Assembly: GCA_026702845.1 (NCBI GenBank)
Contig: JADCLS010000012.1
Location: 118,896 to 182,895, forward strand
Direction of reading: 5' to 3'
DNA length: 64,000 nucleotides
Source of the DNA: Candidatus Heimdallarchaeota archaeon
GTDB lineage: Archaea > Asgardarchaeota > Heimdallarchaeia > Heimdallarchaeales > Kariarchaeaceae
Shown here: positions 1 to 8,023 of the stretch, piece by piece
How the letters are laid out: each line of letters begins with the position of its first letter
Position numbering within the stretch: position 1 is the first letter of the stretch
Made by a program: the position numbers and the translations under genes
The notes under the pieces: model-generated
The model's database searches: none
The model's input: only the letters and a program-made list of their open reading frames with translations
Told to the model about the DNA's origin: nothing

Positions 1-62
1 TCTTTGGATTGAATGAGCTTGTAGTCATCTTGGCATTTATCTCTAAGTGCTTGTAAATCCAT
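1..62 (-). CDS. 5' end of an unidentified protein, cut by the window edge
   Basis: A leftward reading frame opens with ATG at 62 and stays open to the window edge, giving about 20 residues that begin MDLQALRDKCQDDY. The fragment is too short to assign a family. A TATA-like sequence lies about 25-30 bases before the ATG, which fits a leaderless archaeal transcript and supports this start. The gene lies downstream of the YgeW-like gene on the same strand, so it could share in the same catabolic function, but that is only positional inference. Confidence 0.5.
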   Translation of the reverse strand, partial: MDLQALRDKCQDDYKLIQSK

Positions 63-83
63 TATGATATATCAAAATTAGTA

Positions 84-95
84 GCTTAAAAATAT
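84..95 (-). promoter_or_regulatory. TATA box of the partial leftward gene
   Basis: On the minus strand this reads TATATTTTTAAG, centred about 28 bases before the ATG at 62. That is the archaeal TATA-to-start distance expected for a leaderless mRNA. No ribosome binding site is visible between it and the ATG. Confidence 0.4.
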
Positions 96-169
96 ACTGT
101 AGTCCTAATTTTCAAATTGATAGGATGAGTATTATTCAAAATTAATTATTGGTGTTTGATAAGGTGGTT

Positions 170-1183
170 TCAGACACCTTTTCCTCTATTATTGATCATG
201 AGAGTAAGTAGAGCCTTTTGAGCATGTAGCCTGTTCTCAGCCTGATCCATGGTCCGTGATTGTGGACCGTCAATGACATCATCAGTTACTTCTAGCCCTC
301 GATCCACAGGTAAACAGTGCATATAGATGGCTTCAGGGTTGGCTAATTTCATCTTCTTGGCATCAACAATCCAGTCTTTGTGAGGTTGTTGCATCTCTGC
401 GGCCTTATCCATATCAGGCATCGCTTTGAGCGAACCCCAGTTCTTGGCGTATATCACATGTGCATCCTTCATTCCCTCCTTCATATCATTGGTGATGGTG
501 AACTTGCCACCTGACTTTACAGCAGCCTCTTCAGCCTCTTTGATTACATCTGGATCAAGCTCGAATCCCTTAGGATGGGCCAGAGTTACATCCATTCCCA
601 ATCGTGTCATGAGCGAGACGAGAGATTGTGGAACAGCTACAGGACGAATGTATTTCCCATAGGCCCAGGAAACCACAATCTTCTTGCCTTTGAGATCATT
701 TCCAAAATTCTGTCTGATCGTTTGCCAATCAGCCATAACCTGGCAGGGGTGGAACATATCGCTCTCCATATTGAGCACAGGTACGCCTGAATGCTCAGCG
801 TAAGTCTCTAGAATCTTGTGAGAATCACCATACTTATCTTCAGGTCTGATGAAACAATGTCGTACTGAAATAGCATCTCCATATCGAGATAGCACACCTG
901 CAGTGTCCTTTATTACTTCACCGATGGATTCCTGTAAGGCAGATGGGTTGAGAGTATGTGTTTCGCCACCCAGCTGTGTCATAGCAGACATGAAACTCGT
1001 TCTTGTTCTGGTGCTTGCGTTGTAAAAAATCGAGAATAAGGTACGAGCTGCGAGTAATTGATTGTGCATGTATCCTGCTTGTCGTTCAAGTTTGAATCTC
1101 TCAGCAAGTTCTATTACAGCCTTCAATGACTGCATGTCCCAATCTCTGGTTGCTAAAAAATCTTTGGGAAATATTGATTCCAT
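170..1183 (-). CDS. ygeW: YgeW-type knotted carbamoyltransferase
   Basis: Member of the aspartate/ornithine carbamoyltransferase superfamily, most like the YgeW 'unknown transcarbamylase' branch. The carbamoyl-phosphate loop STRT is at residues 57-60, and the C-terminal signature HCLPVDRGLEVTDDVI matches the YgeW form of the HCLP motif. At 337 residues it is shorter than bacterial YgeW (about 400) but covers both domains. The amino-acceptor substrate of YgeW is unsettled. In bacteria the gene sits with diaminopropionate lyase, M20 hydrolase, dihydropyrimidinase and SsnA genes. Here an SsnA-type gene lies about 3 kb to the right and a PLP lyase-like gene about 7 kb to the right. Family assignment is confident; the reaction is not. 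Confidence 0.85.
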   Translation of the reverse strand: MESIFPKDFLATRDWDMQSLKAVIELAERFKLERQAGYMHNQLLAARTLFSIFYNASTRTRTSFMSAMTQLGGETHTLNPSALQESIGEVIKDTAGVLSRYGDAISVRHCFIRPEDKYGDSHKILETYAEHSGVPVLNMESDMFHPCQVMADWQTIRQNFGNDLKGKKIVVSWAYGKYIRPVAVPQSLVSLMTRLGMDVTLAHPKGFELDPDVIKEAEEAAVKSGGKFTITNDMKEGMKDAHVIYAKNWGSLKAMPDMDKAAEMQQPHKDWIVDAKKMKLANPEAIYMHCLPVDRGLEVTDDVIDGPQSRTMDQAENRLHAQKALLTLMINNRGKGV

Positions 1184-1320
1184 AGAACCTAGCTTTCTCC
1201 AATCGCTTGAAAAACTTAAGTGCCATAATCAAAACAATTGACATGATTTATACTATTATTACATTAATATCCATACTCATGGTATCGTTATTCCCTTGAA
1301 CCTGGCATATACTATTTTAT

Positions 1321-1346
1321 CTGTTAAAATTTATTCATTTTAACAG
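1321..1346. promoter_or_regulatory. Perfect 10-bp inverted repeat (operator or hairpin)
   Basis: CTGTTAAAAT and ATTTTAACAG form a perfect 10-bp inverted repeat around a 6-base spacer. It lies in the 211-base gap after the winged-helix gene and before the YgeW gene, both read leftward. It could be a regulator binding site for the YgeW gene or an RNA hairpin that ends the regulator transcript. The A/T-rich stem and lack of a following U-run make an operator at least as likely. Confidence 0.45.
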
Positions 1347-1394
1347 ACAGGTTCAACTGACAATAAGATATTATCATATATTCTGATTTTTCTA

Positions 1395-2120
1395 TTATAT
1401 CTGGATCAAATTTCGAAATTGCCCAATTCCCTCATGGATTTCTGAATCTTGAATTTTGAGGAAATGTATCAGATTGAATATTTCTGCATGGGATAACCCG
1501 TGTTTACTTATCAACGAGTAATATTTTTCCATCCATGATATGATTTGATCTGTAGGATTTTCATTTATCACTTTCAGTTTATCAAGAATAGAATCTACAT
1601 TTTGACGAGATACAGGATTGATATCTTGTAGAAATGCTTTGAACTTGGGGTTTTCAAGAATCATTAACTCTTTTTTCGCCTTATAATCACCCATAACATA
1701 CATTTTTGCACATTTTCCATAATAGGTGATATAATTCTTACCTTTTCCTCCAGATTTGTTTAATACCTCAACTGCCACAATTAATCCCATTTCCTCCAGT
1801 GTTTTTAGGTGAAAATAGAGATTCGATTTTTTGACCACTGTTTTCTTGCCTTCTTCCTTCTCTATCAACTGTTCTATTCCGTTTTTTATTTCAATTGCAT
1901 TAAAAACCTTCCTCACCATAGAATTTCCAGAGATTGGATGTTTATCATCAAGGCCAACAGTTAATAGATGAATAATGTATTTCCTAATTCCTTGAATTGC
2001 CTTCTTGAAATCTTCATATTTTACAATTTGGATGTTAGGAATAGAATCAAAATACATGAAGATCCTGTCAATTTTTTCAGGAGTAGAGTCTATTACACCA
2101 AGATCAATCATCACATTCAT
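1395..2120 (-). CDS. Winged-helix transcriptional regulator
   Basis: A 241-residue cytoplasmic protein. The region around residues 70-135 reads like an ArsR/PadR-type winged helix: a recognition-helix segment (VKKSNLYFHLKTLEEMGLI), then a beta wing containing SGGKGKNYITYYG. The N- and C-terminal parts are helical with no recognisable ligand domain. The gene is transcribed divergently from the aldo-keto reductase, and the 125-base gap contains three copies of an AGTCAGTA element. A local, possibly autoregulatory role over both genes is therefore the simplest inference. The start ATG at 2120 is followed by another at 2111, and the choice between them is not decided by the sequence. Confidence 0.65.
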   Translation of the reverse strand: MNVMIDLGVIDSTPEKIDRIFMYFDSIPNIQIVKYEDFKKAIQGIRKYIIHLLTVGLDDKHPISGNSMVRKVFNAIEIKNGIEQLIEKEEGKKTVVKKSNLYFHLKTLEEMGLIVAVEVLNKSGGKGKNYITYYGKCAKMYVMGDYKAKKELMILENPKFKAFLQDINPVSRQNVDSILDKLKVINENPTDQIISWMEKYYSLISKHGLSHAEIFNLIHFLKIQDSEIHEGIGQFRNLIQI

Positions 2121-2162
2121 TATTTGAAAGGATTTACTAAAGGCTTTAGGATGAACAAAAAA

Positions 2163-2238
2163 CTTTATATTAATTTAGTCAGTACTGTGATACTAACAAC
2201 TAAATTAGTCAGTATGAATTCCAAAAATACTGACTTAA
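2163..2238 (+). promoter_or_regulatory. Divergent promoter with three AGTCAGTA operator-like elements
   Basis: A TATA-like CTTTATATTA (2163-2172) is followed by TTAGTCAGTA at 2175-2184. An identical copy lies exactly 30 bp (three helical turns) downstream at 2205-2214. A third, inverted copy (TACTGACTTAA) is at 2228-2238. The second and third form an inverted repeat. The elements would cover the transcription start of the aldo-keto reductase gene, so binding there should repress it. The adjacent divergent winged-helix regulator is the obvious candidate binder. Confidence 0.55.
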
Positions 2239-2253
2239 TATAAGGTGATTGAA

Positions 2254-3273
2254 ATGAAGAAAATTAAACTGAAAAATTCAAGCAAAGAAGTAAATAGATT
2301 AGGGATGGGATGTTTTCCACTTGGAGGGCCATTTGGTAGGGATGGAAACTACTATGCCTATGGTGAAGTAGATAAGAAAATAGCTCTGCAACTGCTCGAC
2401 TATGCCTATAATCAGGGTATTAATCTCTATGATACTGCAGACGTGTATGGTGTGGGCAGATCTGAGAAGATACTTGGTGAGGCCTTTCATGATAGATGGG
2501 ATGAGCTGGTCATTGCAACCAAATTTGCTAGTACATTTATCGAGGGGGATCCCGCATCAGGTGGTGAGAAGAATACATCTCCGGAGTATATCCGAAAAGC
2601 ATTAGATGACTCCATGCGTAGGTTACAAACTGATTTTATTGATATCTATCAACTTCACAGTTCACAACATGAACCAGAGGATGCAGTAAAGGTCAAGGAA
2701 GTGTTAGATGATCTTGTTCAAGAAGGAAGAATTGGAGGCTATGGATGGTCTACAGATGATCCAGAGAGAATGGAGGTATTTGCAGATGGAGCAAACTCAG
2801 TTCAGTTTATTTTGAATGTATTGTACAAGAACGATGCTATGCAGGGAATTATAGATCAGCATGATCTGGTTGGCCTAATCAGATCACCATTGGCATCTGG
2901 AACATTAACAGGTAAGTACACCAAGGATTATGTGATAGAGGATAAGAAACACATGCTCGCCAAGGTTGATATGAAAAACGAAAGGAGAGTATTGATAAAT
3001 GAAAAATTGGGTGAAATGAGAGCTATATTCAAAGATGGAAATCGTACACTTGTGCAAGGCCATCTTGGGTATATACTTGGAAAGGGAGAACGTATTATAC
3101 CTATCCCTGGATCAAAATCAATGGATCAGTTGAAAGAGAATCTTGGCACCCTAGATTATGGCCCACTTAGCCGTGATGAAATGAATCAGCTAGATGCCAT
3201 ATTTGCTGATTTGCAAGCAACTCTTTTTGACAAGGGAAAGATGGATGATCGCTACTTGCTCAAGAAGAAATAA
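2254..3273 (+). CDS. Aldo/keto reductase
   Basis: NAD(P)H-dependent reductase of the AKR superfamily (TIM barrel). Visible signatures are the YDTADVYGVGRSE stretch carrying the catalytic Asp and Tyr, the VIATKF strand with the catalytic Lys, the YQLHSS strand with the active-site His, and IPIPGSKS with following residues for cofactor phosphate binding near the C-terminus. The length of about 340 residues is normal for the YajO/Gcy-like groups. I prefer ATG at 2254 over the in-frame GTG at 2245, because GGTGAT lies immediately upstream at a good ribosome-site spacing. It is likely controlled by the divergent regulator through the AGTCAGTA elements. The substrate is unknown. Confidence 0.85.
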   Translation: MKKIKLKNSSKEVNRLGMGCFPLGGPFGRDGNYYAYGEVDKKIALQLLDYAYNQGINLYDTADVYGVGRSEKILGEAFHDRWDELVIATKFASTFIEGDPASGGEKNTSPEYIRKALDDSMRRLQTDFIDIYQLHSSQHEPEDAVKVKEVLDDLVQEGRIGGYGWSTDDPERMEVFADGANSVQFILNVLYKNDAMQGIIDQHDLVGLIRSPLASGTLTGKYTKDYVIEDKKHMLAKVDMKNERRVLINEKLGEMRAIFKDGNRTLVQGHLGYILGKGERIIPIPGSKSMDQLKENLGTLDYGPLSRDEMNQLDAIFADLQATLFDKGKMDDRYLLKKK

Positions 3274-3324
3274 GTTTTCAATTTTTATATAATCAAATTA
3301 CATTTCCTTTTGATACAATTATAC

Positions 3325-4119
3325 CTATTCCTCCTTCCAATAATACATACTAAATGGTGTTGGATCGGAATACCCAATTTTCTCTGCAAGCAAAGATGAA
3401 GGTTCATTCATTGAGACCCAAATGGGGATGAGGTTATTTTTCAATGCAAATTGCGTAATTTTTGCACCTAATGCTGTAGCTAGACCGTTCCTTCTGTATT
3501 CCTGTTTAGTTTCGATTTGAATATCCACATACTTATCAATCTCCAAAACAGAACAAGCAAATGATGTGAGTGAGTTATTGTGAAAGATTCCAAAGGAAAT
3601 ACCATTCTTCAAGAATTGATTTGTGTCCTTGAAGAATTTGCTTATTATCTCATTTATCATCACTTCAGATGTAATATCTCCTTCATTCATCCTACGTAGA
3701 ACATATCCATCAGGGATTGCTTCAATGAATGATTCAAGATAGTTTATTGATTTAGTATACTTGAACTCTTTTCGAGTAAATTTCTCCAGATTGGGCCAGC
3801 AGTCTTGAAGGTTCGGCAACCATTTTGCATCTGCTAGAACAATATTCATTTGTGGAATTTTCCTCAGCAGTATTCGTGCCATTTCACTAGAATAATCCCC
3901 AGTTATGTAATGTATAATATTGATAGAAAATAATACAACTGTAGGATATCTAAGATTATCTGTGTACCCATACCCGTTATCTGGTATTGTTTCAAGCATC
4001 GATTTACCATAATTAAAAGAATCAAAATATTGAATAAACTCACCCATCTTTTCATTTGGAATCCTAATAAAAGGCTTCATATACTCTTCTGTTAACATAT
4101 CAAGGAGATCATCAAGCAA
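3325..4119 (-). CDS. GNAT-family N-acetyltransferase
   Basis: A 264-residue protein. Its C-terminal half has the acetyl-CoA binding motif A of GCN5-related acetyltransferases: strand VDIQIETKQEY followed by the pyrophosphate loop RRNGLATALGAKI, then VSMNEPSSLLAEKIGY typical of motif B. The N-terminal 120 residues are less conserved, as in two-part GNATs. It is convergent with the aldo-keto reductase, about 50 bases separating the two stops. The acceptor (protein, antibiotic or metabolite) cannot be told from the sequence. Confidence 0.7.
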   Translation of the reverse strand: MLDDLLDMLTEEYMKPFIRIPNEKMGEFIQYFDSFNYGKSMLETIPDNGYGYTDNLRYPTVVLFSINIIHYITGDYSSEMARILLRKIPQMNIVLADAKWLPNLQDCWPNLEKFTRKEFKYTKSINYLESFIEAIPDGYVLRRMNEGDITSEVMINEIISKFFKDTNQFLKNGISFGIFHNNSLTSFACSVLEIDKYVDIQIETKQEYRRNGLATALGAKITQFALKNNLIPIWVSMNEPSSLLAEKIGYSDPTPFSMYYWKEE

Positions 4120-4209
4120 GAATATTTAAATTCAATGCAACTAAGTAATTCAGCATTAAACTAGATCGTCAATGGTAATAACCTTGGAGTATAATGTTGT
4201 ATAAGCAGA

Positions 4210-5550
4210 CTATAAATCTTGTACTCTCTTCCATACTCCCTCAGCAAGTTCACGAGCCTTCTCATGAATTTCATTCTCATTAACTCCCACAAGTAGGTGA
4301 TTGAGCATACGTATATCACCATTGATTATTGTTGAATGTACAGGTTCATTGATGACACCAAACATGAAATGACCAGCCGTATTATCAGAATTTACAGGCG
4401 TTTTAGGTCGATAATCAGAGATCATCACATCTGCTTTATATCCAGCAATCAATTTACCCACCTTGACACCCATAGTTTTCTGTACGATTACAGGGTTCTG
4501 ATATATCAATGCATTATATGGCTCAATAAAACCAACAGTATTATTTTTCCTGTGATGTTTCTGCAGTAATGGTCCTGACATAACTTCAGCCTTCATATCA
4601 GCACTCATACCATCAGTACCCAAACCTGCTTGTACATCATGCTCCAAAAGGGTTTCAAGATTAAGCATTCCAACGGCATTATTCATGTTTGATCTAGGTT
4701 GATGGGTGAGATTAGCACCAGAAGAGGCCAGTAGATTGTAATCATCTGGAGACATGTAAATTCCATGGGCAAAAATCGCCTTCTCATTCAGTAAATCATG
4801 AGAATTGAATCGCTGAAGGGTAGTCATATTGTACTCCCTCTTAGCATGCTCCATATCTGCTGTACCCTCATCCAGATGGCTGTGAATACCTGTATCGAGC
4901 TCAGATACTATCTGTGAAGCATGGTCCAAGGTATCCTTATCCACTGTGAACGAGGCATGCAATCCTAATAGGCCAGAGAACATATCATCTCCTTCCTTCT
5001 GTTTTGCCCTGATGTAATTCTCATTCTCCTTCAGACCCTCATTTGCACCATCTTTTCCATTTCTATCTGTAACTTCATAACACAGGTTGGATCGTACTCC
5101 CAACTCCCTACCCGCCTTCTCTATCTGGTTGAGACTACCAGAGATATAACTTGGACTGGCATGATGATCTATTACTGTAGTAGTACCACTTCTCACCGCT
5201 TGAATGTACCCTAGTAATGCTGAATAATACACATCTTCCTTGAGTAGTGCTCGATCAAGCTTCCACCAAAGATTCTCTAGTACTTCAACAAAACCGGGGG
5301 GAAATGGCTCAAGAGGCATACCAGTAGCAAAGGCGGAATAAAAATGCATATGTGCATTGATCAAACCAGGCATGACCACTCTTCCATCTGCATCTATCTC
5401 CATATCCACCTCAGGGTATTTGGATACTATTTCATCAGTTGATCCCAGATCCTTAATGAGATCCTCATCGAGATACAGGGCACCATCCTTAATCACCCTA
5501 TTCTTCTCATCATGGGTGATTAGATAGCCATTTTTTATTATTATCGACAT
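4210..5550 (-). CDS. ssnA: SsnA-type amidohydrolase (metal-dependent aminohydrolase)
   Basis: Amidohydrolase superfamily TIM barrel with the N- and C-terminal beta-sandwich strands of cytosine/guanine deaminase relatives. The metal motif HMH is at residues 67 and 69 (NAHMHFYSAFATG). Further ligands and active-site residues appear in HSHLDEG, FAHGIYM and LGTDGMS. That last motif and the NAH-HxYSA context are the usual marks of SsnA, a putative aminohydrolase linked in bacteria to selenium-dependent purine hydroxylase clusters. Length (446) is normal. No molybdenum hydroxylase is present in this window, so its partner enzymes, if any, are elsewhere. Deamination of a purine or related heterocycle is inferred from the family. 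Confidence 0.82.
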   Translation of the reverse strand: MSIIIKNGYLITHDEKNRVIKDGALYLDEDLIKDLGSTDEIVSKYPEVDMEIDADGRVVMPGLINAHMHFYSAFATGMPLEPFPPGFVEVLENLWWKLDRALLKEDVYYSALLGYIQAVRSGTTTVIDHHASPSYISGSLNQIEKAGRELGVRSNLCYEVTDRNGKDGANEGLKENENYIRAKQKEGDDMFSGLLGLHASFTVDKDTLDHASQIVSELDTGIHSHLDEGTADMEHAKREYNMTTLQRFNSHDLLNEKAIFAHGIYMSPDDYNLLASSGANLTHQPRSNMNNAVGMLNLETLLEHDVQAGLGTDGMSADMKAEVMSGPLLQKHHRKNNTVGFIEPYNALIYQNPVIVQKTMGVKVGKLIAGYKADVMISDYRPKTPVNSDNTAGHFMFGVINEPVHSTIINGDIRMLNHLLVGVNENEIHEKARELAEGVWKRVQDL

Positions 5551-5992
5551 TACAAATTAAGGTTAGAGCTTCTGTTAATATAGATGTGTGTTTATCCTTG
5601 TTCTCATTCACTAAAAATTGCAATCTGGAAAGAAATTAATCAAATAGCTAAAAGGAATTAAAGAATATTCTTCTCAGATCGATATACCTTTTGGTTGACA
5701 TAACTTAATACTACGATAAAACAAGTAGTAGTAAATATTTCCATAATTTTTCATCTCCAATAACCAATAGCATTGCAGAGAAAATGATCCCAATTACTAG
5801 ATACCTTAATCCATTGTATGATTACTTAAGATCATATTTCAAATATTCACTCATAGAGCTGGAGATATAAGAATCTACTGTAAATCAGAAACAGAATCAA
5901 GTATCACCTATTTCTTCTTTATTTTTTAATTATTTTTTGAAGAAGTTAGTATATTCTTTTATTTACTGCACAATTCAGTAGTATTACGAAAA
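5551..5992. other. 442-base intergenic region between divergent genes
   Basis: The gap separates the leftward SsnA-type gene from the rightward oxidoreductase gene and must hold both promoters. An AT-rich stretch ending about 30 bases before the oxidoreductase ATG (around 5930-5965) could serve as its TATA region. The middle contains a broken small reading frame on the minus strand, listed separately. I see no RNA gene or repeat array here. Confidence 0.4.
5711..5854 (-). pseudogene. Possible decayed small membrane protein
   Basis: On the minus strand a frame of 48 codons begins ATG-AGT-GAA at 5854 and reads MSEYLKYDLK, then an in-frame TAA at 5824-5822. It continues in the same frame as SYNGLRYLVIGIIFSAML and a second hydrophobic stretch to TAG at 5711. 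The residue pattern (short charged N-terminus, hydrophobic helix, charged loop, second helix) looks coding, so this may be a small membrane protein killed by one nonsense change. It may also be chance in AT-rich DNA. Confidence 0.25.
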
Positions 5993-7018
5993 ATGACAAG
6001 TGTTGATGATTTACTAGAAAAAACACCGATGGGAATGTACCTACAGGATAAACATCCCATCAGAGATGGAATTAGATATGCTCAACTGGCTGAGAAGATG
6101 GGATTTGATCAGATTTGGCAGGCAGAATCTCGTTTAGCAAGAGAATCAACCATACCACTTGCAGCCATAGCAACTGTGACTGATAAAATCAAACTTGGAA
6201 CTGGTGTGGCATCAATGTGGACAAGAAATGTGGCCTTAATGGGTGCTACATTCAACACTCTGAACGAATTAGCACCTGGAAGAGTACTCGCTGGACTCGG
6301 TGCCTGGTGGGAACCTTTGGCCTCAAAGGTCGGTGTTAAACGTGTAAAGCCACTGAAAGCAATGCGTGAAATCGTGCTCAACCTGCAAAAATTACTAGCT
6401 ATGGAAAATGTGACATTCGATGGTGAATTTGTTCAATTTGATGGAATAGAGCTTGATATCGTACATGGTGAGAGAAAGCCATTGCCTGTACCAGTATATA
6501 TTGGAGCTACTGGACCCAAGATGCTGGAATTATCTGGAGAGATTGCCGATGGAGTGCTACTCAATTATCTTGTTTCACCACATTACAATAAAAATGCCAT
6601 GAAATTATTACAAAATGGTCTAGACAAATCTGGAAGAAAGATGGAGGATCTAGATAGACCTCAGTTAGTGGTTGTCTCGGTGGATGAAGATGCAGATAAG
6701 GCAATAAATCGAGCAAAAGAACTGGTTACTCAGTATCTAGGCCAGCAACCTCATATTGGAAAAGCTTCTGGAGTATCCCAAGATCTTCTGGATGAGGTGG
6801 GTAAAATTCTCACCTGGCCTGCAACACCTGAGGACATTAAGAAAGCCATGGAAGTTGTACCAGATGATGTGGTGCAACTTGTTGCAGCTGCTGGAACAGC
6901 AGAGGATTGTAGATCAAAGGTAGCTGAGTATATCAGAGATGGAGCTACAGCACCTATCATGTATCCTCTGGCAGATGATCCAACTGAGATGATTAAGGCT
7001 TTTGCCAAGTATGAGTAG
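5993..7018 (+). CDS. LLM-class (F420/flavin) oxidoreductase, Mer-like
   Basis: Luciferase-like TIM-barrel monooxygenase/reductase of about 341 residues. It resembles archaeal methylenetetrahydromethanopterin reductase (Mer)-type proteins, with the strand pattern YAQLAEKMGFDQIWQAESR, then AAIATVTDKIKLGTGV, LNELAPGRVLAGLGAW and VYIGATGPKMLELSGEIADG. These positions form the F420 or FMN site in the family. Mer itself cannot be asserted: LLM enzymes also reduce or oxidise many other substrates, and no other methanopterin genes are nearby. It stands alone, read toward the proteasome-like gene. The ATG follows a strongly AT-rich promoter-like stretch. Confidence 0.78.
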   Translation: MTSVDDLLEKTPMGMYLQDKHPIRDGIRYAQLAEKMGFDQIWQAESRLARESTIPLAAIATVTDKIKLGTGVASMWTRNVALMGATFNTLNELAPGRVLAGLGAWWEPLASKVGVKRVKPLKAMREIVLNLQKLLAMENVTFDGEFVQFDGIELDIVHGERKPLPVPVYIGATGPKMLELSGEIADGVLLNYLVSPHYNKNAMKLLQNGLDKSGRKMEDLDRPQLVVVSVDEDADKAINRAKELVTQYLGQQPHIGKASGVSQDLLDEVGKILTWPATPEDIKKAMEVVPDDVVQLVAAAGTAEDCRSKVAEYIRDGATAPIMYPLADDPTEMIKAFAKYE

Positions 7019-7157
7019 AATAATTACTGAGTAAAAAGTGAATAGATAATATAGTCTACAAGTTAATAGTGCAATATGGTAAAGAATTCACAATTCCATT
7101 ACATATAAATGATAGTTTGAGGAAACTAATTAATCACTCTTAACTTTCAATCAATGT

Positions 7158-7910
7158 ATGACACTGGTGCTTGTAATCAGAACGCTGGAAGGCATCGCCA
7201 TAGTTTCCGATACCTTATCAACTGCAACTGAGATGAGGAATATTGAGGGAAAAGATAAAATGGTGCGTTATGCGGTACATAAACGCAGGAAAATCACTCG
7301 AGTTGGTGATTATGCAGTAGTACATGCAGGTTTGACATTAATTAATGGCCGAACGATTGATCAGGTGGTGAGACATCTGAATTTCGATCCTCATGGATCA
7401 GCGGATGATTTTATTGAGGCAATTAGACTCGAATTCATCGAGGAACTAGCTAAAGATCCCATTGTAAAGCAATTCAAGATGAATGAGATGTTAATTTCTC
7501 TGGGAATAGTTGGATATAAAGACAACAAACCCTTTGTATATCGATTTATTTTCATGCCAGGAGAGGAGGACCCAATTGACTATATGGTTAATGATGATGC
7601 ATTTGATCCCCCATACTATGGCTTGGATTATTTTGGAGATTATCATTTCATCAGAATGGTCATCAAGGCCGCTAAGGCTGAGAATCTACTTAAACCATTT
7701 GAGATCCTAACTATCTACGAGGCACTGGATTTTATTCGATCACTGATGCGTTTCTCAATAGACTTCCAGCGATTTATGGTAGAGGCCACTGTGCAGTTCC
7801 CATTAGAATCAGCAATTATTACACGAAAGAATGGATTTGAATGGGTGGATAAAATGGAGATTAAACCATTCCGTTATGAGGATAACGAAGAGGGAATACC
7901 ATACGTTTAG
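7158..7910 (+). CDS. Proteasome/HslV-like Ntn-hydrolase-fold protein
   Basis: The protein begins M-T-L-V-L-V-I-R-T-L-E-G-I-A-I-V-S-D-T, matching the start of a mature proteasome beta or HslV subunit: nucleophile Thr, strand, turn, then VSD with Asp at position 17 counted from the Thr. A basic segment HKRRKITRVGDYAVVHAGL follows, where those families have the catalytic Lys and the 'KK...AGL' strands. Removal of the initiator Met alone would expose Thr. At 250 residues it is larger than a 20S beta subunit, and the C-terminal half is not recognisable. It has no partner alpha subunit or ATPase nearby. A self-contained Thr protease or peptidase-like scaffold is inferred, not proven. Confidence 0.5.
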   Translation: MTLVLVIRTLEGIAIVSDTLSTATEMRNIEGKDKMVRYAVHKRRKITRVGDYAVVHAGLTLINGRTIDQVVRHLNFDPHGSADDFIEAIRLEFIEELAKDPIVKQFKMNEMLISLGIVGYKDNKPFVYRFIFMPGEEDPIDYMVNDDAFDPPYYGLDYFGDYHFIRMVIKAAKAENLLKPFEILTIYEALDFIRSLMRFSIDFQRFMVEATVQFPLESAIITRKNGFEWVDKMEIKPFRYEDNEEGIPYV

Positions 7911-8023
7911 CAATTTATACCAAAAAATACCTATAAGTAAGGCAATATATCTGCTAATTTAAAAAACCATGTGGAGACTTGCATAAGTTACATAATTTAG
8001 AATACTCGTAATTAGGTGAAGAT

